Assembly: GCA_913009655.1 (NCBI GenBank)
Contig: CAJVWI010000004.1
Location: forward strand, 47,489 to 111,488
Direction of reading: 5' to 3'
DNA from: an uncultured Cryomorphaceae bacterium
GTDB lineage: Bacteria > Bacteroidota > Bacteroidia > Flavobacteriales > Schleiferiaceae
Length of the DNA stretch: 64,000 nt
A model generated the notes under the pieces. That model was not told the DNA's origin and ran no database searches. It worked only from the letters and a program-made list of their open reading frames with translations. Both the position numbers and the translations under genes were made by a program. Positions 1 through 10,234 of the stretch are shown one piece after another (the first letter of the stretch is position 1; every line of letters begins with the position of its first letter).

Positions 1-1
1 T

Positions 2-130
2 TTTGATGAAATCCACAAAAATGGGAATACTCTAATTGTAGTAACGCATGAAGAAGAAATAGCTAAATATGCTCACCGTGTCATAAGACTCAGAGATGGA
101 ATGATTGAAAGTGACCAGGATCAAAGTTGA
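2..130 (+). CDS. ABC transporter ATP-binding protein, C-terminal end (partial)
   Basis: The reading frame is open from the window edge and ends in TGA, giving the last 42 residues of a protein. They begin with FDEI and contain TLIVVTHEEEIAKYAHRVI followed by RLRDGMI. This is the usual end of a LolD/MacB-type ATPase: the H-loop histidine in VTH and the RLRDG strand that follows it. The expected role is to power an exporter or lipoprotein-release complex at the inner membrane. It converges on infB with only 21 nt between stops. The Walker motifs and any permease lie outside the window, so the substrate cannot be judged. Confidence 0.8.
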   Translation, partial: FDEIHKNGNTLIVVTHEEEIAKYAHRVIRLRDGMIESDQDQS

Positions 131-151
131 AATCAGAAAAAAAAATATCTA

Positions 152-2890
152 TCAAAGCTCTCTTTGAACCTCTATCTGCTGGAATCCCTCTATAATATCT
201 CCCGCTTTGATGTCATTGAAATTCTTAATATTTAAGCCACAATCTGTTCCTTTTTTAACTTCCTTAACATCGTCCTTAAATCTTTTAAGAGACCCCAATT
301 CTCCGGTATAGACAACAACAGAATCACGAATAATACGAATCTTAGAGCTTCTATTAATTGTCCCTTCCATAACCATGCAACCAGCTATAGTTCCAAACTT
401 GGAAATTTTAAAAGTTTCTCGTATTTCTAAAGAGCATGTAATTTCTTCCTTAACGTCAGGAGACAACATTCCACCCATGGCTTCTTTAATGTCATTTATT
501 GCATCATAAATAATACTATAAAGGCGAATTTCAATATCCTCTTTTTCTGCTAATTTCCTTGCCGAGCCAGCAGGTCTAACTTGAAAGCCCAAAATAATTG
601 CCTTTGATGCTGTTGCTAATAAAACATCACTATCTGTAATGCCACCAACAGCCTTATGTATAATGTTTACTTGTATTTCTTCAGTACTAAGCCTTTGTAA
701 TGAATCTGAGAGAGCCTCGATCGAACCATCAACATCACCTTTCAAAACAATATTTAGCTCTTGGAAATCTCCTACAGCTAATCGTCTTCCAATTTCATCT
801 AATGTTAGGCTTTTTTGGGATCTTACGGATTGTTCTCTTTGCAATTGCTGGCGTCTCGTAGCAATAGATTTAGCTTCTCGCTCATCGGTCATTACGATAT
901 AGTTATCGCCTGCTTGAGGCGCACCATCAAGACCTAAAATAGATACAGGAACTGATGGGCCTGCACCTTTTAGTTGCTTGCCTCGTTCATCCATCATTGC
1001 TCTTACCTTTCCTGAATATGGACCAACTAATATATAGTCTCCGACTTTTAAGGTGCCCGTCTCGTTCAGTAAAGTAATCACATAACCACGACCCTTGTCA
1101 AGGGTTGCTTCAATTACCGTCCCCTTTGCAAGTCTTTCAGGGTCTGCTTTTAAATCCAATAATTCTGCTTCCAGGAGAACTTTCTCCAGTAATTTGTCAA
1201 CATTTAAACCGGTTTTTGCAGATATCTCTTGAGATTGAACCTTACCTCCCCAGTCTTCAACGAGAATATTCATTTGACTCAACTGCTCTTTAATTCTCTC
1301 CGGATTTGAATCTGGCCGATCAATTTTGTTAATCGCAAATACTACAGGAACATTTGCAGCTTGAGCATGACTAATAGCCTCTTTTGTTTGAGGCATCACT
1401 GAATCATCTGCAGAAACTACAATTATAGCAATGTCAGTAACTTGCGCTCCTCTTGCACGCATTGCCGTAAATGCCTCGTGCCCTGGGGTGTCAAGAAAAG
1501 ATATTGCTTGTCCTTTAGGCAGTTGAACTGAATAAGCACCTATGTGCTGAGTAATTCCACCAGCCTCTCCGGCAATAACGTTATCTTTTCTTATAAAATC
1601 TAATAAAGAGGTCTTTCCATGGTCCACATGGCCCATTACCGTGACAATCGGGGAACGTGATACAAGATTCTCTTTAATGTCTTCGTCATTAAAGACCTCT
1701 TGCATTTCTTCGTCAACAAATTCAACACTAAAACCAAATTCCTCTGCTACAATAGTTAATGTCTCTTTATCCAAACGTTGATTCATGCTAGCCATTATTC
1801 CCAAGGACATACATGTAGAAATGACATCCGCAGGAGAAACTGACATTTGATTGGCGAACTCTAGTAATGTGACAAATTCTGTAAGTTTTAAGACTTTTTC
1901 TCCTTCGATACGTTCAATTTCAGCCATCTCTTTAGCCTCTGTACGTTCCGCACGTTTGTCTCTTCTTATTTTAGAACCTTTTGACTTTTTGTTACCCCCT
2001 AACTTTTCGAGTGTTTCCTTTATTTTACGAGCAATATCCTCTTTAGAAACTTCAGCTTTTGGTTGAACTTTTGCATTACGTCCCCTTCCTGCTCCGAGAC
2101 CTGGACGATTATTATCTCTACGTTTTGCTGCCCCGACAGTTGCTGCTCCCGTTGTTGTTCTTCCTCCTCCAGCGGCTGGCTTTTGCAAGCCCTCGGTTTT
2201 AATTCGCTTTCTTTTCCCACCCTCTCCTGGTGGTTTAGGTTTTTTAGCAAATTGCTTGAGATCGATGGTCACACCTGTAAGCTTAGGTCCATCAAGTTTT
2301 TTATACTGAGTCTTGTGATTTGCGTCCTCTGGGGCTTTACCCTCATCCGATGCACGTTTTTCATCTGCTAATGGTTTTGACACCTTTACCTCTTCTTTCC
2401 GGTCAACTTTGCTTTTTACAATAGATTCAGTTGGCTCCTTTTTTTCTGAAGTTTCTTTAACAGGTTGTTCCTTAACCTGTTCATTGGTAGAAGTTTTAGA
2501 GTCCTCAGAAGACAACGTTTCATCTTTAGCAGCAGGGGCAATTATTTCTTTTGAAGTTTTTGAAGGGTTTAAGTCTATTTTACCTGAAATTTTTGGGCCT
2601 TTAAGACTAGGCCCTACCCTAAATAATTCATTTTTAGGCTTTTCTTGCTCCTGACGTTCCGCATGAATTGCTTCTTTCTCTTCTCGTTTCTGTTGGATAA
2701 GAGTCTCAGCTTCGTCTTTTTTAGTCTTGTCCGAGGCAAAATTCTCAAGCAAAAATTCATATTCTTTTTGATTGATTTTTGAGTTGCGATTCTTATCGAC
2801 TACATGGCCCTTCGATTTTAAATAATCGACAGCTGTATCAAGTCCGATATTCAACTCGCTGAGAACTTTACTAATTCGGTAATTACTCAT
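152..2890 (-). CDS. infB: translation initiation factor IF-2
   Basis: IF-2 is the GTPase that places initiator tRNA on the 30S subunit and promotes 70S joining. The 912-residue protein starts with an IF2_N-like segment, followed by a long charged, proline/lysine-rich linker (about residues 60-320) and a second IF2_N segment around 335-390. The G domain follows: GHVDHGKTS near residue 418, then [12 protein letters not shown] and SAKTG. The C-terminal half carries the beta-barrel and C2-type domains that bind fMet-tRNA. It is the last gene of rimP-nusA-infB, 34 nt after nusA. The long low-complexity N-terminal region explains several spurious open frames on the other strand. Confidence 0.98.
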   Translation of the reverse strand: MSNYRISKVLSELNIGLDTAVDYLKSKGHVVDKNRNSKINQKEYEFLLENFASDKTKKDEAETLIQQKREEKEAIHAERQEQEKPKNELFRVGPSLKGPKISGKIDLNPSKTSKEIIAPAAKDETLSSEDSKTSTNEQVKEQPVKETSEKKEPTESIVKSKVDRKEEVKVSKPLADEKRASDEGKAPEDANHKTQYKKLDGPKLTGVTIDLKQFAKKPKPPGEGGKRKRIKTEGLQKPAAGGGRTTTGAATVGAAKRRDNNRPGLGAGRGRNAKVQPKAEVSKEDIARKIKETLEKLGGNKKSKGSKIRRDKRAERTEAKEMAEIERIEGEKVLKLTEFVTLLEFANQMSVSPADVISTCMSLGIMASMNQRLDKETLTIVAEEFGFSVEFVDEEMQEVFNDEDIKENLVSRSPIVTVMGHVDHGKTSLLDFIRKDNVIAGEAGGITQHIGAYSVQLPKGQAISFLDTPGHEAFTAMRARGAQVTDIAIIVVSADDSVMPQTKEAISHAQAANVPVVFAINKIDRPDSNPERIKEQLSQMNILVEDWGGKVQSQEISAKTGLNVDKLLEKVLLEAELLDLKADPERLAKGTVIEATLDKGRGYVITLLNETGTLKVGDYILVGPYSGKVRAMMDERGKQLKGAGPSVPVSILGLDGAPQAGDNYIVMTDEREAKSIATRRQQLQREQSVRSQKSLTLDEIGRRLAVGDFQELNIVLKGDVDGSIEALSDSLQRLSTEEIQVNIIHKAVGGITDSDVLLATASKAIILGFQVRPAGSARKLAEKEDIEIRLYSIIYDAINDIKEAMGGMLSPDVKEEITCSLEIRETFKISKFGTIAGCMVMEGTINRSSKIRIIRDSVVVYTGELGSLKRFKDDVKEVKKGTDCGLNIKNFNDIKAGDIIEGFQQIEVQREL

Positions 2891-2924
2891 ATGTTATGAA
2901 TTTTCGCTAAGCTTTATTTCTTTA

Positions 2925-4166
2925 TTAATCTTCAAATTCTTTCTTAAGAACACCTCGAACTTCTTCAACTGTCTCAATCTCTAAGTCAGAACGTCTTGCT
3001 ATATCCTCGGTCTCTACATTCAAAATGCTTTTGGCTGTATCATAACCGCTCTTGCGCAACTGCTCAATTACCCAGCCTTCTATTTCGTCAGAGAATTCTA
3101 TCAATTCTACATCTTCCTCGTGAACAATATCTTCTCTGTAAACATCAATTTCATATTCCGTCAGCCTGCTTGCCAATCTAATGTTAGTTCCGCCCCTTCC
3201 TATAGCTAAACTAACTTGATCCGCAGGGAGATATACATCAACTTTTTTGCGCTCTTCATCCATAACTATATTGCTTATTTTCGCTGGAGACAGGGCTCTT
3301 TGAATAAACAACTGCTGATTAGTCGTGAAATTAATTACATCTATGTTCTCACTTCTGAGTTCGCGAACAATTCCATGAATCCGTGAGCCTTTCATCCCAA
3401 CACAAGCTCCCACTGGATCAATTCTATCATCATAACTCTCTACCGCAACTTTAGCTTTTTCACCAGGTATCCTAACCACACCCTTGACAGTTATTATTCC
3501 ATCAAAAACCTCTGGGATTTCTGTTTCAAATAATTTTGCTAAAAAATTATCTGCTGTTCTACTTAATAAGATAAATGGCTTTGTCCCTCGGATCTCTACA
3601 GATTTAACAATGGAACGAACAGTATCCCCTTTCCGGAAAAAGTCTTTTTCAGGAATCATCTCATCCCTTCTCAATATCAATTCATTTTGTTGATCGTCAT
3701 AAATTATGATTTCTCTATTTCTTACGTGATGAACTTCTCCAGTTATTATTTCACCTTCCATGTCTTTGTATCGCTTGTAAAGCTCACCACTATCATGCTC
3801 TTGAACTTTTTGGACCAAAGTTTGACGAAATGCCAAAATAAATCTTCTTCCTAAATCGATCATTTTAATTTCTTCTGAAACTTCCTCGCCAACCTCAAAG
3901 TCAGGTTCAATTTTTATAGCCTCGCTGTAAGCTATTTCAAGATTTGAATCTTCAATAGACTTATCGTCAACAATAATTCGATTTCGCCATATTTCCAGAT
4001 CTCCTTTGTCCGGGTTGACAATCACATCAAAATTTTCGTCACTTTCAAACTTCTTACGAAGTTGAACGCGAAATGCCTCTTCAATAAAAGACATAAGTGT
4101 GACTCGGTCGATGTTCTTTTCATCTTTGAACTCGCCAAATGATTCGATAATAGCTAAATTTTCCAT
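2925..4166 (-). CDS. nusA: transcription termination/antitermination factor NusA
   Basis: NusA binds RNA polymerase and controls pausing, termination and antitermination. The 413-residue protein shows an N-terminal polymerase-binding domain, an S1 domain (about residues 130-200, containing GEIITGEV) and two KH domains marked by GMKGSRIHG near residue 257 and IGRGGTNIRLAS near 324. A short acidic helical tail follows that could be a helix-hairpin-helix remnant. It lies 12 nt after rimP and 34 nt before infB, the order conserved in most bacteria. It lacks the two long C-terminal acidic repeats of E. coli NusA, which is usual outside gammaproteobacteria. Confidence 0.97.
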   Translation of the reverse strand: MENLAIIESFGEFKDEKNIDRVTLMSFIEEAFRVQLRKKFESDENFDVIVNPDKGDLEIWRNRIIVDDKSIEDSNLEIAYSEAIKIEPDFEVGEEVSEEIKMIDLGRRFILAFRQTLVQKVQEHDSGELYKRYKDMEGEIITGEVHHVRNREIIIYDDQQNELILRRDEMIPEKDFFRKGDTVRSIVKSVEIRGTKPFILLSRTADNFLAKLFETEIPEVFDGIITVKGVVRIPGEKAKVAVESYDDRIDPVGACVGMKGSRIHGIVRELRSENIDVINFTTNQQLFIQRALSPAKISNIVMDEERKKVDVYLPADQVSLAIGRGGTNIRLASRLTEYEIDVYREDIVHEEDVELIEFSDEIEGWVIEQLRKSGYDTAKSILNVETEDIARRSDLEIETVEEVRGVLKKEFED

Positions 4167-4178
4167 AATTGAAAAAAA

Positions 4179-4646
4179 TCAGAATTTAAAGTCTAAAATA
4201 ATTTTTGATACATCCTTCAGAGGGATGGTTTTCTTTAAATCAACGTCCATTTTACCTTTTCCTTTAGGCTTAGGGACACGTTCAGTCCAGTGGAGCTCAA
4301 TTTCCTTGCCGTCATAAGACTTTAAGGTTCCTTTTAGGGAATCACCGCTCTCCAATATATTCACTTTCACCAATCGACCAATACTCTTTTTATATTGCTC
4401 TGGAACTTTAAAAGGTGTAAACATTCCAGGAGAAGAAACTTCAATAGAATAATCTTCAGATTCATCACCTAAAGCATTTTCAATCGAGCGACTTAAATAT
4501 TTTAACTGATCTACAGAAATATGACCCTCTAGCAGATCAGCATGAAGCTTAATTTGATTTTCCATATTAAGTTCAAAATCTACCAGAAATGCCCCAATTT
4601 CTGCAGTTTCTGTTTCAATCAATATCTTTAATTCAGCGTAGTCCAT
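4179..4646 (-). CDS. rimP: ribosome maturation factor RimP
   Basis: RimP assists late assembly of the 30S subunit. The 155-residue protein has the normal two-domain size. The N-terminal domain contains the FELNMENQIKLHADL segment and the conserved YSIEVSSPGMFTPF motif near residue 90, and an SH3-like C-terminal domain follows (LKGTLKSYDGKEIELHW). It opens the rimP-nusA-infB operon. The start ATG at 4646 is preceded by a leader of roughly 70 nt holding a perfect 12-bp hairpin, described separately. Confidence 0.95.
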   Translation of the reverse strand: MDYAELKILIETETAEIGAFLVDFELNMENQIKLHADLLEGHISVDQLKYLSRSIENALGDESEDYSIEVSSPGMFTPFKVPEQYKKSIGRLVKVNILESGDSLKGTLKSYDGKEIELHWTERVPKPKGKGKMDVDLKKTIPLKDVSKIILDFKF

Positions 4647-4670
4647 TCAATCTAAAAAAGTATAAAGAAC

Positions 4671-4699
4671 AAAAGAGGGGACTTGTGGTCCCCTCTTTT
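4671..4699 (-). promoter_or_regulatory. hairpin in the rimP-nusA-infB leader
   Basis: Bases 4671-4682 (AAAAGAGGGGAC) pair perfectly with 4688-4699 around a 5-nt loop. On the minus strand the hairpin lies between the putative -7 box at 4721-4728 and the rimP start. It is followed by T-rich sequence (TTTTGTTCTTTATACTTTTTT). Its shape fits an intrinsic terminator or attenuator. No gene ends immediately upstream on either strand, so a leader function is more likely than simple termination. Confidence 0.6.
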
Positions 4700-4720
4700 A
4701 CATTCTTCAACAAGTCGTAG

Positions 4721-4728
4721 CAAAAGTA
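4721..4728 (-). promoter_or_regulatory. putative -7 box for the rimP operon
   Basis: The minus strand reads TACTTTTG, an exact match to the Bacteroidota TAnnTTTG -7 element. Transcription would start near 4714, just before the leader hairpin. I see no good -33 TTTG at the usual spacing. Confidence 0.5.
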
Positions 4729-4857
4729 CATAAACTTGTTTAAAGTTTGCCATTACAAAAATTCATAATTTAAAAACCTCTTTTTTTGTTATCATACATT
4801 TTACTCAAAAGAAGAACTCAGTGACTCATTTACATATTTCAATCTATTCGATGGCAT

Positions 4858-4865
4858 TATGTTTG
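4858..4865 (+). promoter_or_regulatory. putative -7 box for the PKD-domain protein gene
   Basis: TATGTTTG matches TAnnTTTG. It overlaps the farthest-upstream in-frame ATG (4859), which argues that translation begins at a later ATG (4883 or 4910). Confidence 0.45.
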
Positions 4866-4882
4866 ATGCATCGAACGCCAAA

Positions 4883-6601
4883 AGAATGCCTAAACACAAT
4901 TTTTTTAAAATGAAGTATCTTATCCTTTTTATTTCGATAATATTCAATCAGATGACATTGTCAGCTGGAATTACGCCTTCATATGAAAATTTGAATCACG
5001 ACTCGATAGGAATAAGAAATTCCAATTCTGGCTTTGAATCTACATTATCAAACTGTCTTCCCATTCTGGCTCCTTATTGCGAAGACTTTGAGGATTCCAG
5101 TTGGGTCGGGTACTATCCGAATTTTGCCCCGGGATTTTATGGAAGTATAGGCAACTGCTGGTCGCGCTCTGATTCTATGGGTTTTATTTGGAGCTTTAAG
5201 ACAGGTGGATCTACGTGGAATCAATCTGGACCTGGTAATAGTGTTGTTGCTTCAACAGGTCAATATATGTTTACCCAGCCAGATGGCGCTAGCCCCATCA
5301 ACTCGACAAGCATTGTTACTCCATGGTTTGATTTAACAGCGCTTGACACTCCTGCTGTGTACTTTAAAAGTCATTTATATGGTTCTGCCATTTCATCTCT
5401 TTCTTTAGAAATTGATTTCGGCAACGGCTGGAGTAGTGCCAGTGGCTCTAACACTTTGATATCCTTGGCCGCAATTCAGCAAAAAAATTCACCTTGGCAG
5501 CAAAATGTTATAAATCTTCTACAATATCAAAATGACACCATACGATTCCGCATAACAGGAACTAGGAATGCTCCACTTGCAAAAATAGCGGTTGATGATT
5601 TTTGTGTTGATGAAGCCCCATATTGTCCTCCTGTTATTGCCTCTTTTTACGATTACGGAAACTTTCTTTCCCGAGGTTTTGTCGCCACTGGTCTTCCAAA
5701 TAATGCTCAATGCACATGGGACTTTGGAGATGGATCCACAGGGAGCGGCACCCCTGCTTTTAACACTTACAGCTCGCCGGGAACATATAATGTAACCCTT
5801 TCAGTTCAATTGCCCTGCGGTATCATTACAGACACGACGCAAACCATAAATATCTGTTCTTCCCTTGGTAATCCAGTTTTTACATTTCAAGAATCAGGGT
5901 TTACCTATAATTTCCAAGTATCATCCGGAGGGATCGGCTCCTCTGGCTTTTTATGGGAATTTGGAGATGGTAATTTTGGTTCTGGAGCAACTGTTTCTCA
6001 CACTTATTCTTCGCCAGGTATCTATGACGTAATATTAAAATCTTACAATAACTGCGGCGATACCAATAGCTTTGCTTCGATAATTGATATTTGCGACCCT
6101 AATGATTCTATTCTTGCGAACTGGACCGCAAAAATAATTTCTACTGGCCCCCAAGGGATGGCTGTTGAATTTAATGGTAATGTTTCATTGGGCGCGAGTT
6201 ATTACAAATGGTATTTTGGGGATGGAGATTCTGGCGTTGGGAAAGTTATAACGCATACATACAACCCTCCTGGACTTTTTTACAATGTGACATTAATCGC
6301 CTCGAATGACTGTAATGGTTCAGATATCATTACCAAGTCCCTGACTACAATTGGAACTTTTGAACAGGGAATTTCTGATAATAAAATATGGCCAACTATT
6401 CTCAAGCCTGGAGAAAAGTTATACTTGACTAAAAGAAATACTTTAAGTACAAATAAGAAAATCAAAATTATAGATTCCCTTGGGCGACTAATGAAGGATT
6501 ACCAAATTTCTGATGGGATTGAGATCCCTGAACATTGGCCACGTGGAATGTATTTTCTTAGGTTTGATAACGAAACCTTTAAGTTCTTATTGACGAATTA
6601 A
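4883..6601 (+). CDS. secreted PKD-domain protein with T9SS sorting domain
   Basis: Probable surface or secreted protein of the type IX secretion pathway, about 572 residues. A hydrophobic signal peptide (MKYLILFISIIF) follows a basic stretch. The N-terminal half looks like a jelly-roll/MAM-type adhesive domain. Three PKD domains follow, each marked by W-x-FGDG and HTY/NTYSSPG: near residues 278, 357 and 443. The last 75 residues, from IWPTILKPGEK through SLGRLMKDY to GMYFLRF, resemble a type A T9SS C-terminal sorting domain. ATG codons at 4859, 4883 and 4910 are all in frame. I prefer 4883 because the upstream -7 box overlaps 4859; 4910 also gives a good signal peptide. No enzymatic motif is visible, so binding or adhesion is inferred. 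Confidence 0.8.
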   Translation, partial: RMPKHNFFKMKYLILFISIIFNQMTLSAGITPSYENLNHDSIGIRNSNSGFESTLSNCLPILAPYCEDFEDSSWVGYYPNFAPGFYGSIGNCWSRSDSMGFIWSFKTGGSTWNQSGPGNSVVASTGQYMFTQPDGASPINSTSIVTPWFDLTALDTPAVYFKSHLYGSAISSLSLEIDFGNGWSSASGSNTLISLAAIQQKNSPWQQNVINLLQYQNDTIRFRITGTRNAPLAKIAVDDFCVDEAPYCPPVIASFYDYGNFLSRGFVATGLPNNAQCTWDFGDGSTGSGTPAFNTYSSPGTYNVTLSVQLPCGIITDTTQTINICSSLGNPVFTFQESGFTYNFQVSSGGIGSSGFLWEFGDGNFGSGATVSHTYSSPGIYDVILKSYNNCGDTNSFASIIDICDPNDSILANWTAKIISTGPQGMAVEFNGNVSLGASYYKWYFGDGDSGVGKVITHTYNPPGLFYNVTLIASNDCNGSDIITKSLTTIGTFEQGISDNKIWPTILKPGEKLYLTKRNTLSTNKKIKIIDSLGRLMKDYQISDGIEIPEHWPRGMYFLRFDNETFKFLLTN

Positions 6602-6647
6602 AAAACCCCTAGCAAACTGAATTACAATTCACTAAGGGTAAATCGAG

Positions 6648-6718
6648 TTGCCCCACTAGGACTCGAACCTAGACTGACGGTACCAAAAACCGCTGTCCTG
6701 CCTTTAGACGATGGGGCA
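6648..6718 (-). tRNA. tRNA-Gln (anticodon TTG)
   Basis: The minus strand folds as a complete cloverleaf. The 7-bp acceptor is TGCCCCA/TGGGGCA, the D stem GTC/GAC, and the anticodon stem GCGGT/ACCGT with loop TTTTGGT, giving anticodon TTG (reads CAA). The T arm is CTAGG-TTCGAGT-CCTAG and the discriminator base is A. CCA is not encoded. It is 71 nt long and lies between the PKD gene and the carboxylase gene. Confidence 0.95.
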
Positions 6719-6770
6719 CTGTAAATCGGTCGACAAAGTTAATCAGCTAGACTTACTAAGCAAACTCTTT

Positions 6771-8318
6771 TTATAAAGGAATATTTCCATGCTTTCGTTT
6801 AGGAGAGTCGATAACTTTATTTTCCAAAATATCAAATGCCTTAATAAGTTTTATTCTTGTTGCACTCGGCTCTATTACCTCATCTACAAAGCCTCGAGAG
6901 GCAGCCTTATAGGGGTTCGCAAATTCTAAAGCGTATTCCTTTTCTTTATCTAACCATGTTGATTGAGGATCTTTTGAATTTGAGATTTCATTTTTAAAGA
7001 TGATTTCAGCTGCCCCTTTTGATCCCATTACCGCAATTTCTGCACTCGGCCATGCATAGTTCATATCAGCACCAATATGCTTTGAATTCATTACATCGTA
7101 TGCACCACCGTATGCTTTTCTTGTAATGACTGTGATTCTCGGAACTGTAGCTTCCGAAAATGCATAAAGTAATTTAGCCCCATTTGAAATTATCCCATTC
7201 CATTCTTGATCGGTTCCTGGCAAAAAGCCGGGAACATCCTCAAGAACCAATAATGGTATGTTAAATGCATCACAAAACCTAACAAACCTTGCCCCTTTTC
7301 TGCTGGCATGGTTGTCTAGAACTCCAGCTAAATGTAACGGCTGATTTGCAATCACACCTATTGATCGCCCTGCTATTCGAGAAAATCCAACAACCATGTT
7401 TTCAGCAAAATCTTTATGAACCTCAAAGAAAGAATCTGAATCAACTATACCAAAAATTACGTCTCTTATATCGTAAGACTTCTCGGAACTAGAAGGGATA
7501 ATTCTGTTAAGTTCTGGTCTGATTTCATTTATAGAATCGTAATCTAAAAGAGACACTGGATCCTCACAATTTTGAGGCAAGTAAGATAAAAGCTTTTTGA
7601 AACCAATAATTGCAGAGGGCTCATCTTTGTATGAAAAATGTGTTACCCCACTTTTTACCGCATGAGTTTGAGCGCCTCCAAGATCCTCAGAAGAGACATC
7701 TTCATGTGTCACTGTTTTAACAACATTGGGGCCAGTTACAAACATATAACTACTTCCCTCAACCATTCCCACAAAATCAGTAAGCGCTGGGGAGTAAACT
7801 GCTCCCCCGGCACATGGTCCTAAAATTAAGCTCAATTGCGGAATTACTCCTGAGGCTTTTGTATTCCTAAAGAATATATCCGCATAGCCCCCTAAAGAGA
7901 CAACACCTTCTTGAATTCTTGCCCCGCCAGAGTCATTAAGTCCAATTATAGGAACTCCATTTTGTAAGGCCAAGTCCATAATTCGACAGATTTTTTTAGC
8001 ATGAGCCTCAGCCAATGACCCCCCCAGAATAGTGAAGTCTTGAGCATATGCATAAATTAGTCTTCCATCGACTTTACCAAACCCTGTAATAACACCATCA
8101 CCTAGAAAGCGTTTCTTATCAAGTCCAAAAAGAGTACTTTGATGAGTGACAAGCTGACCAATTTCCTCAAAAATCCCATTATCAAAAAGTAACTCTAGCC
8201 TTTCTCGAGCAGTAAGCTTTCCTTTGTCGTGTTGAGATTTAATTCTTTTTTCTCCACCACCTTGATTTGCCTCTTTCCTAAGAGATTCTAATTTCTCAAA
8301 TGATTTTTTATTCGCCAT
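6771..8318 (-). CDS. acyl-CoA carboxylase, carboxyltransferase (beta) subunit
   Basis: This 515-residue protein belongs to the PccB/MmdA family, which transfers carboxyl groups between biotin and propionyl-CoA or a related acyl-CoA. Two crotonase-like halves are evident. The N half contains GGSLAEAHAKKI and NDSGGARIQEGV; the C half contains AYGGAYDVMNSKHIGADM, with the oxyanion-forming glycines near residue 404, and EIAVMGSKGAAEI. It ends in KRKHGNIPL, the typical tail of this family. No biotin carboxylase, biotin carrier or methylmalonyl-CoA genes are nearby, so propionyl-CoA carboxylase versus methylmalonyl-CoA decarboxylase is undecided. It lies 39 nt after lepA with its own apparent promoter. 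Confidence 0.93.
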   Translation of the reverse strand: MANKKSFEKLESLRKEANQGGGEKRIKSQHDKGKLTARERLELLFDNGIFEEIGQLVTHQSTLFGLDKKRFLGDGVITGFGKVDGRLIYAYAQDFTILGGSLAEAHAKKICRIMDLALQNGVPIIGLNDSGGARIQEGVVSLGGYADIFFRNTKASGVIPQLSLILGPCAGGAVYSPALTDFVGMVEGSSYMFVTGPNVVKTVTHEDVSSEDLGGAQTHAVKSGVTHFSYKDEPSAIIGFKKLLSYLPQNCEDPVSLLDYDSINEIRPELNRIIPSSSEKSYDIRDVIFGIVDSDSFFEVHKDFAENMVVGFSRIAGRSIGVIANQPLHLAGVLDNHASRKGARFVRFCDAFNIPLLVLEDVPGFLPGTDQEWNGIISNGAKLLYAFSEATVPRITVITRKAYGGAYDVMNSKHIGADMNYAWPSAEIAVMGSKGAAEIIFKNEISNSKDPQSTWLDKEKEYALEFANPYKAASRGFVDEVIEPSATRIKLIKAFDILENKVIDSPKRKHGNIPL

Positions 8319-8323
8319 GTTAA

Positions 8324-8331
8324 CGAAGTTA
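8324..8331 (-). promoter_or_regulatory. putative -7 box abutting the carboxylase start codon
   Basis: The minus strand reads TAACTTCG, then 5 nt, then the ATG at 8318. A TTTC lies about 20 nt upstream as a weak -33. The predicted mRNA is leaderless or nearly so. Confidence 0.5.
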
Positions 8332-8357
8332 GGTCGGAATATATGAAGGCAGAAAAA

Positions 8358-10154
8358 TCAATCGTTTAACTTGAGAACCGCTAAAAATGCATCTTGGGGG
8401 ATTTCGACATTCCCAAGCTGTCTCATTCTTTTCTTTCCTTTTTTTTGTTTTTCTAATAACTTCCGCTTACGGCTAATATCGCCCCCATAACATTTAGCAG
8501 TAACGTCTTTTCTAAGGGCGCTTAACGTCTCTCTTGCAATAATTTTAGCTCCAATTGCCGCTTGAATTGCAATTACAAATTGCTGGCGGGGGATTAATTC
8601 TTTCAATTTTTCACAAAGGCGCTTTCCTATATTATGGCTATGGTCTTTATGGATCAACGCGCTTAATGCATCAATTGGTTCAGCATTAAGCAAAATATCT
8701 ACTTTAACTAGGGTAGACGCTTGGTAGCCAATGGGATGATAATCAAAACTTGCATAACCCTTACTAATTGTTTTCAAGCGATCATAAAAATCAAAAACTA
8801 TCTCTGCTAAAGGCATATCAAATGATAACTCCACTCGATCAGTGGTTAAATATGATTGACCTGTAATAACTCCTCTTTTGTCGATACAAAGACTCATAAC
8901 TCCACCAACAAATTCAGATTTTGTAATTATCTGAGCCTTTATAAATGGCTCTTCGATACGATCTAAACTTGAAGGGTCAGGGTAGTCGGATGGGTTTGTG
9001 ACAAGAAACATCGAGTCAGGGCTTGACTTTTTAAACGCATGATATGACACATTAGGGACCGTAGTGATTACTGTCATATTAAATTCACGCTCAAGACGCT
9101 CTTGAATAATATCAAGATGAAGCATACCTAAAAATCCGCAACGAAAGCCAAAACCTAAGGCTGTAGATGTCTCTGCTTCAAATGATAGAGATGCATCATT
9201 TAATCTTAGTTTCTCGAGAGATGTTCTTAATTCTTCAAACTCTTCAGTTTCTACTGGGTATATTCCCGCAAATACCATTGGCTTTACATCTTCAAAGCCT
9301 GAAAGTGCAATCTCCGCTGGGTTATCTACTGTTGTTATCGTATCACCAACTTTTACCTCTTTGGCGTCCTTTATACCTGAAATAATATATCCTACATCCC
9401 CCGCTAAAAGTTCATTTTGTGGATCTTTATTTAACCGTAAAATACCAATTTCATCGGCCTCATAAGTTTTTCCCGTAGCCATGAACTTGACTTTTTCTCC
9501 TTTTCTTATTTTTCCGTTAGTGACTCGAAATATGGCCTCAATACCTCTAAATGGATTAAATGTGGAATCAAATATAACTGCCTGTAAAGGAGCGTTTAGA
9601 TCTCCTGACGGAGCGGGGACTCTTTCCAGTATAGCTTCTAATAGCTCGGGTATTCCAGCTCCTGTTTTTGCTGAAACGCTCAAAATGTCATCTCTTTTAC
9701 ATCCTATCAATTCTATTATCTGATCTGCAACATCTTCAGGATTTGCGCTTGGCAAGTCGATCTTATTCATTATTGGAATAATCTCTAAATCATGCTCTAT
9801 TGCTAAATATAAATTGGAAATAGTTTGTGCCTGAATTCCTTGAGCGGCATCAACAATCAATAATGCCCCTTCACAAGCAGAAATTGATCGACTTACCTCA
9901 TAACTAAAATCAACATGACCAGGGGTATCTATAAGGTTAAATCGATAAGGTTGATTGTCATGGATATAGTCCATCTGAATGGCATGGCTCTTTATTGTTA
10001 TGCCTCTCTCTCGCTCTAAATCCATATTGTCAAGCAATTGATCTTTTTGCTCGCGCGCACTTACAGTTTGAGTCACCTCCATTAGCCTATCTGCCAAAGT
10101 ACTTTTACCATGGTCAATATGAGCAATAATGCAAAAATTCCGAATATCTTTCAT
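8358..10154 (-). CDS. lepA: elongation factor 4 (LepA)
   Basis: LepA is a ribosome-bound translational GTPase. From ATG 10154 the protein is 598 residues, the normal family length, and starts [19 protein letters not shown], matching the family's conserved start. A TTG codon 15 nt upstream is in frame but would add an unusual extension. G motifs are HIDHGKST (residues ~11-18), [12 protein letters not shown] and SAKTG. The LepA-specific C-terminal domain is clear, with [19 protein letters not shown] and [16 protein letters not shown]. It is divergent from parB across 80 nt. Confidence 0.97.
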   Translation of the reverse strand: MKDIRNFCIIAHIDHGKSTLADRLMEVTQTVSAREQKDQLLDNMDLERERGITIKSHAIQMDYIHDNQPYRFNLIDTPGHVDFSYEVSRSISACEGALLIVDAAQGIQAQTISNLYLAIEHDLEIIPIMNKIDLPSANPEDVADQIIELIGCKRDDILSVSAKTGAGIPELLEAILERVPAPSGDLNAPLQAVIFDSTFNPFRGIEAIFRVTNGKIRKGEKVKFMATGKTYEADEIGILRLNKDPQNELLAGDVGYIISGIKDAKEVKVGDTITTVDNPAEIALSGFEDVKPMVFAGIYPVETEEFEELRTSLEKLRLNDASLSFEAETSTALGFGFRCGFLGMLHLDIIQERLEREFNMTVITTVPNVSYHAFKKSSPDSMFLVTNPSDYPDPSSLDRIEEPFIKAQIITKSEFVGGVMSLCIDKRGVITGQSYLTTDRVELSFDMPLAEIVFDFYDRLKTISKGYASFDYHPIGYQASTLVKVDILLNAEPIDALSALIHKDHSHNIGKRLCEKLKELIPRQQFVIAIQAAIGAKIIARETLSALRKDVTAKCYGGDISRKRKLLEKQKKGKKRMRQLGNVEIPQDAFLAVLKLND

Positions 10155-10166
10155 AGTTACTGGCCG

Positions 10167-10174
10167 CAAAGGTA
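10167..10174 (-). promoter_or_regulatory. putative -7 box for lepA
   Basis: The minus strand reads TACCTTTG, 12 nt before the lepA ATG. A TTTG lies 17 nt upstream at 10192-10195 as a possible -33 element. The predicted leader is only a few nucleotides. Confidence 0.5.
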
Positions 10175-10223
10175 AGGTTTGGTTGCATGTTCAAAATATC
10201 AAAATTATATGTCTATTAATTCC

Positions 10224-10231
10224 GATATTTG
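10224..10231 (+). promoter_or_regulatory. weak -7-like box for parB
   Basis: GATATTTG lies 3 nt before the parB ATG. It misses the first base of TAnnTTTG, so the call is tentative. Its position matches the boxes found at other starts in this window. Confidence 0.25.
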
Positions 10232-10234
10232 AAC

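Noticed and set aside
2063..2371. 102-codon Cys/Ser-rich open frame on the plus strand inside infB
   Set aside because: It mirrors the low-complexity linker of IF-2 on the opposite strand and has no recognisable domain or start context.
5700..6290. Direct DNA repeats in the PKD region
   Set aside because: The repetition is at protein level (three diverged PKD domains); nucleotide identity is too low to call a repeat.
6602..6640. Hairpin after the PKD-domain gene
   Set aside because: ACCCCTAG/CTAAGGGT has a mismatch and a 19-nt loop without a T run, so it is too weak to call a terminator.
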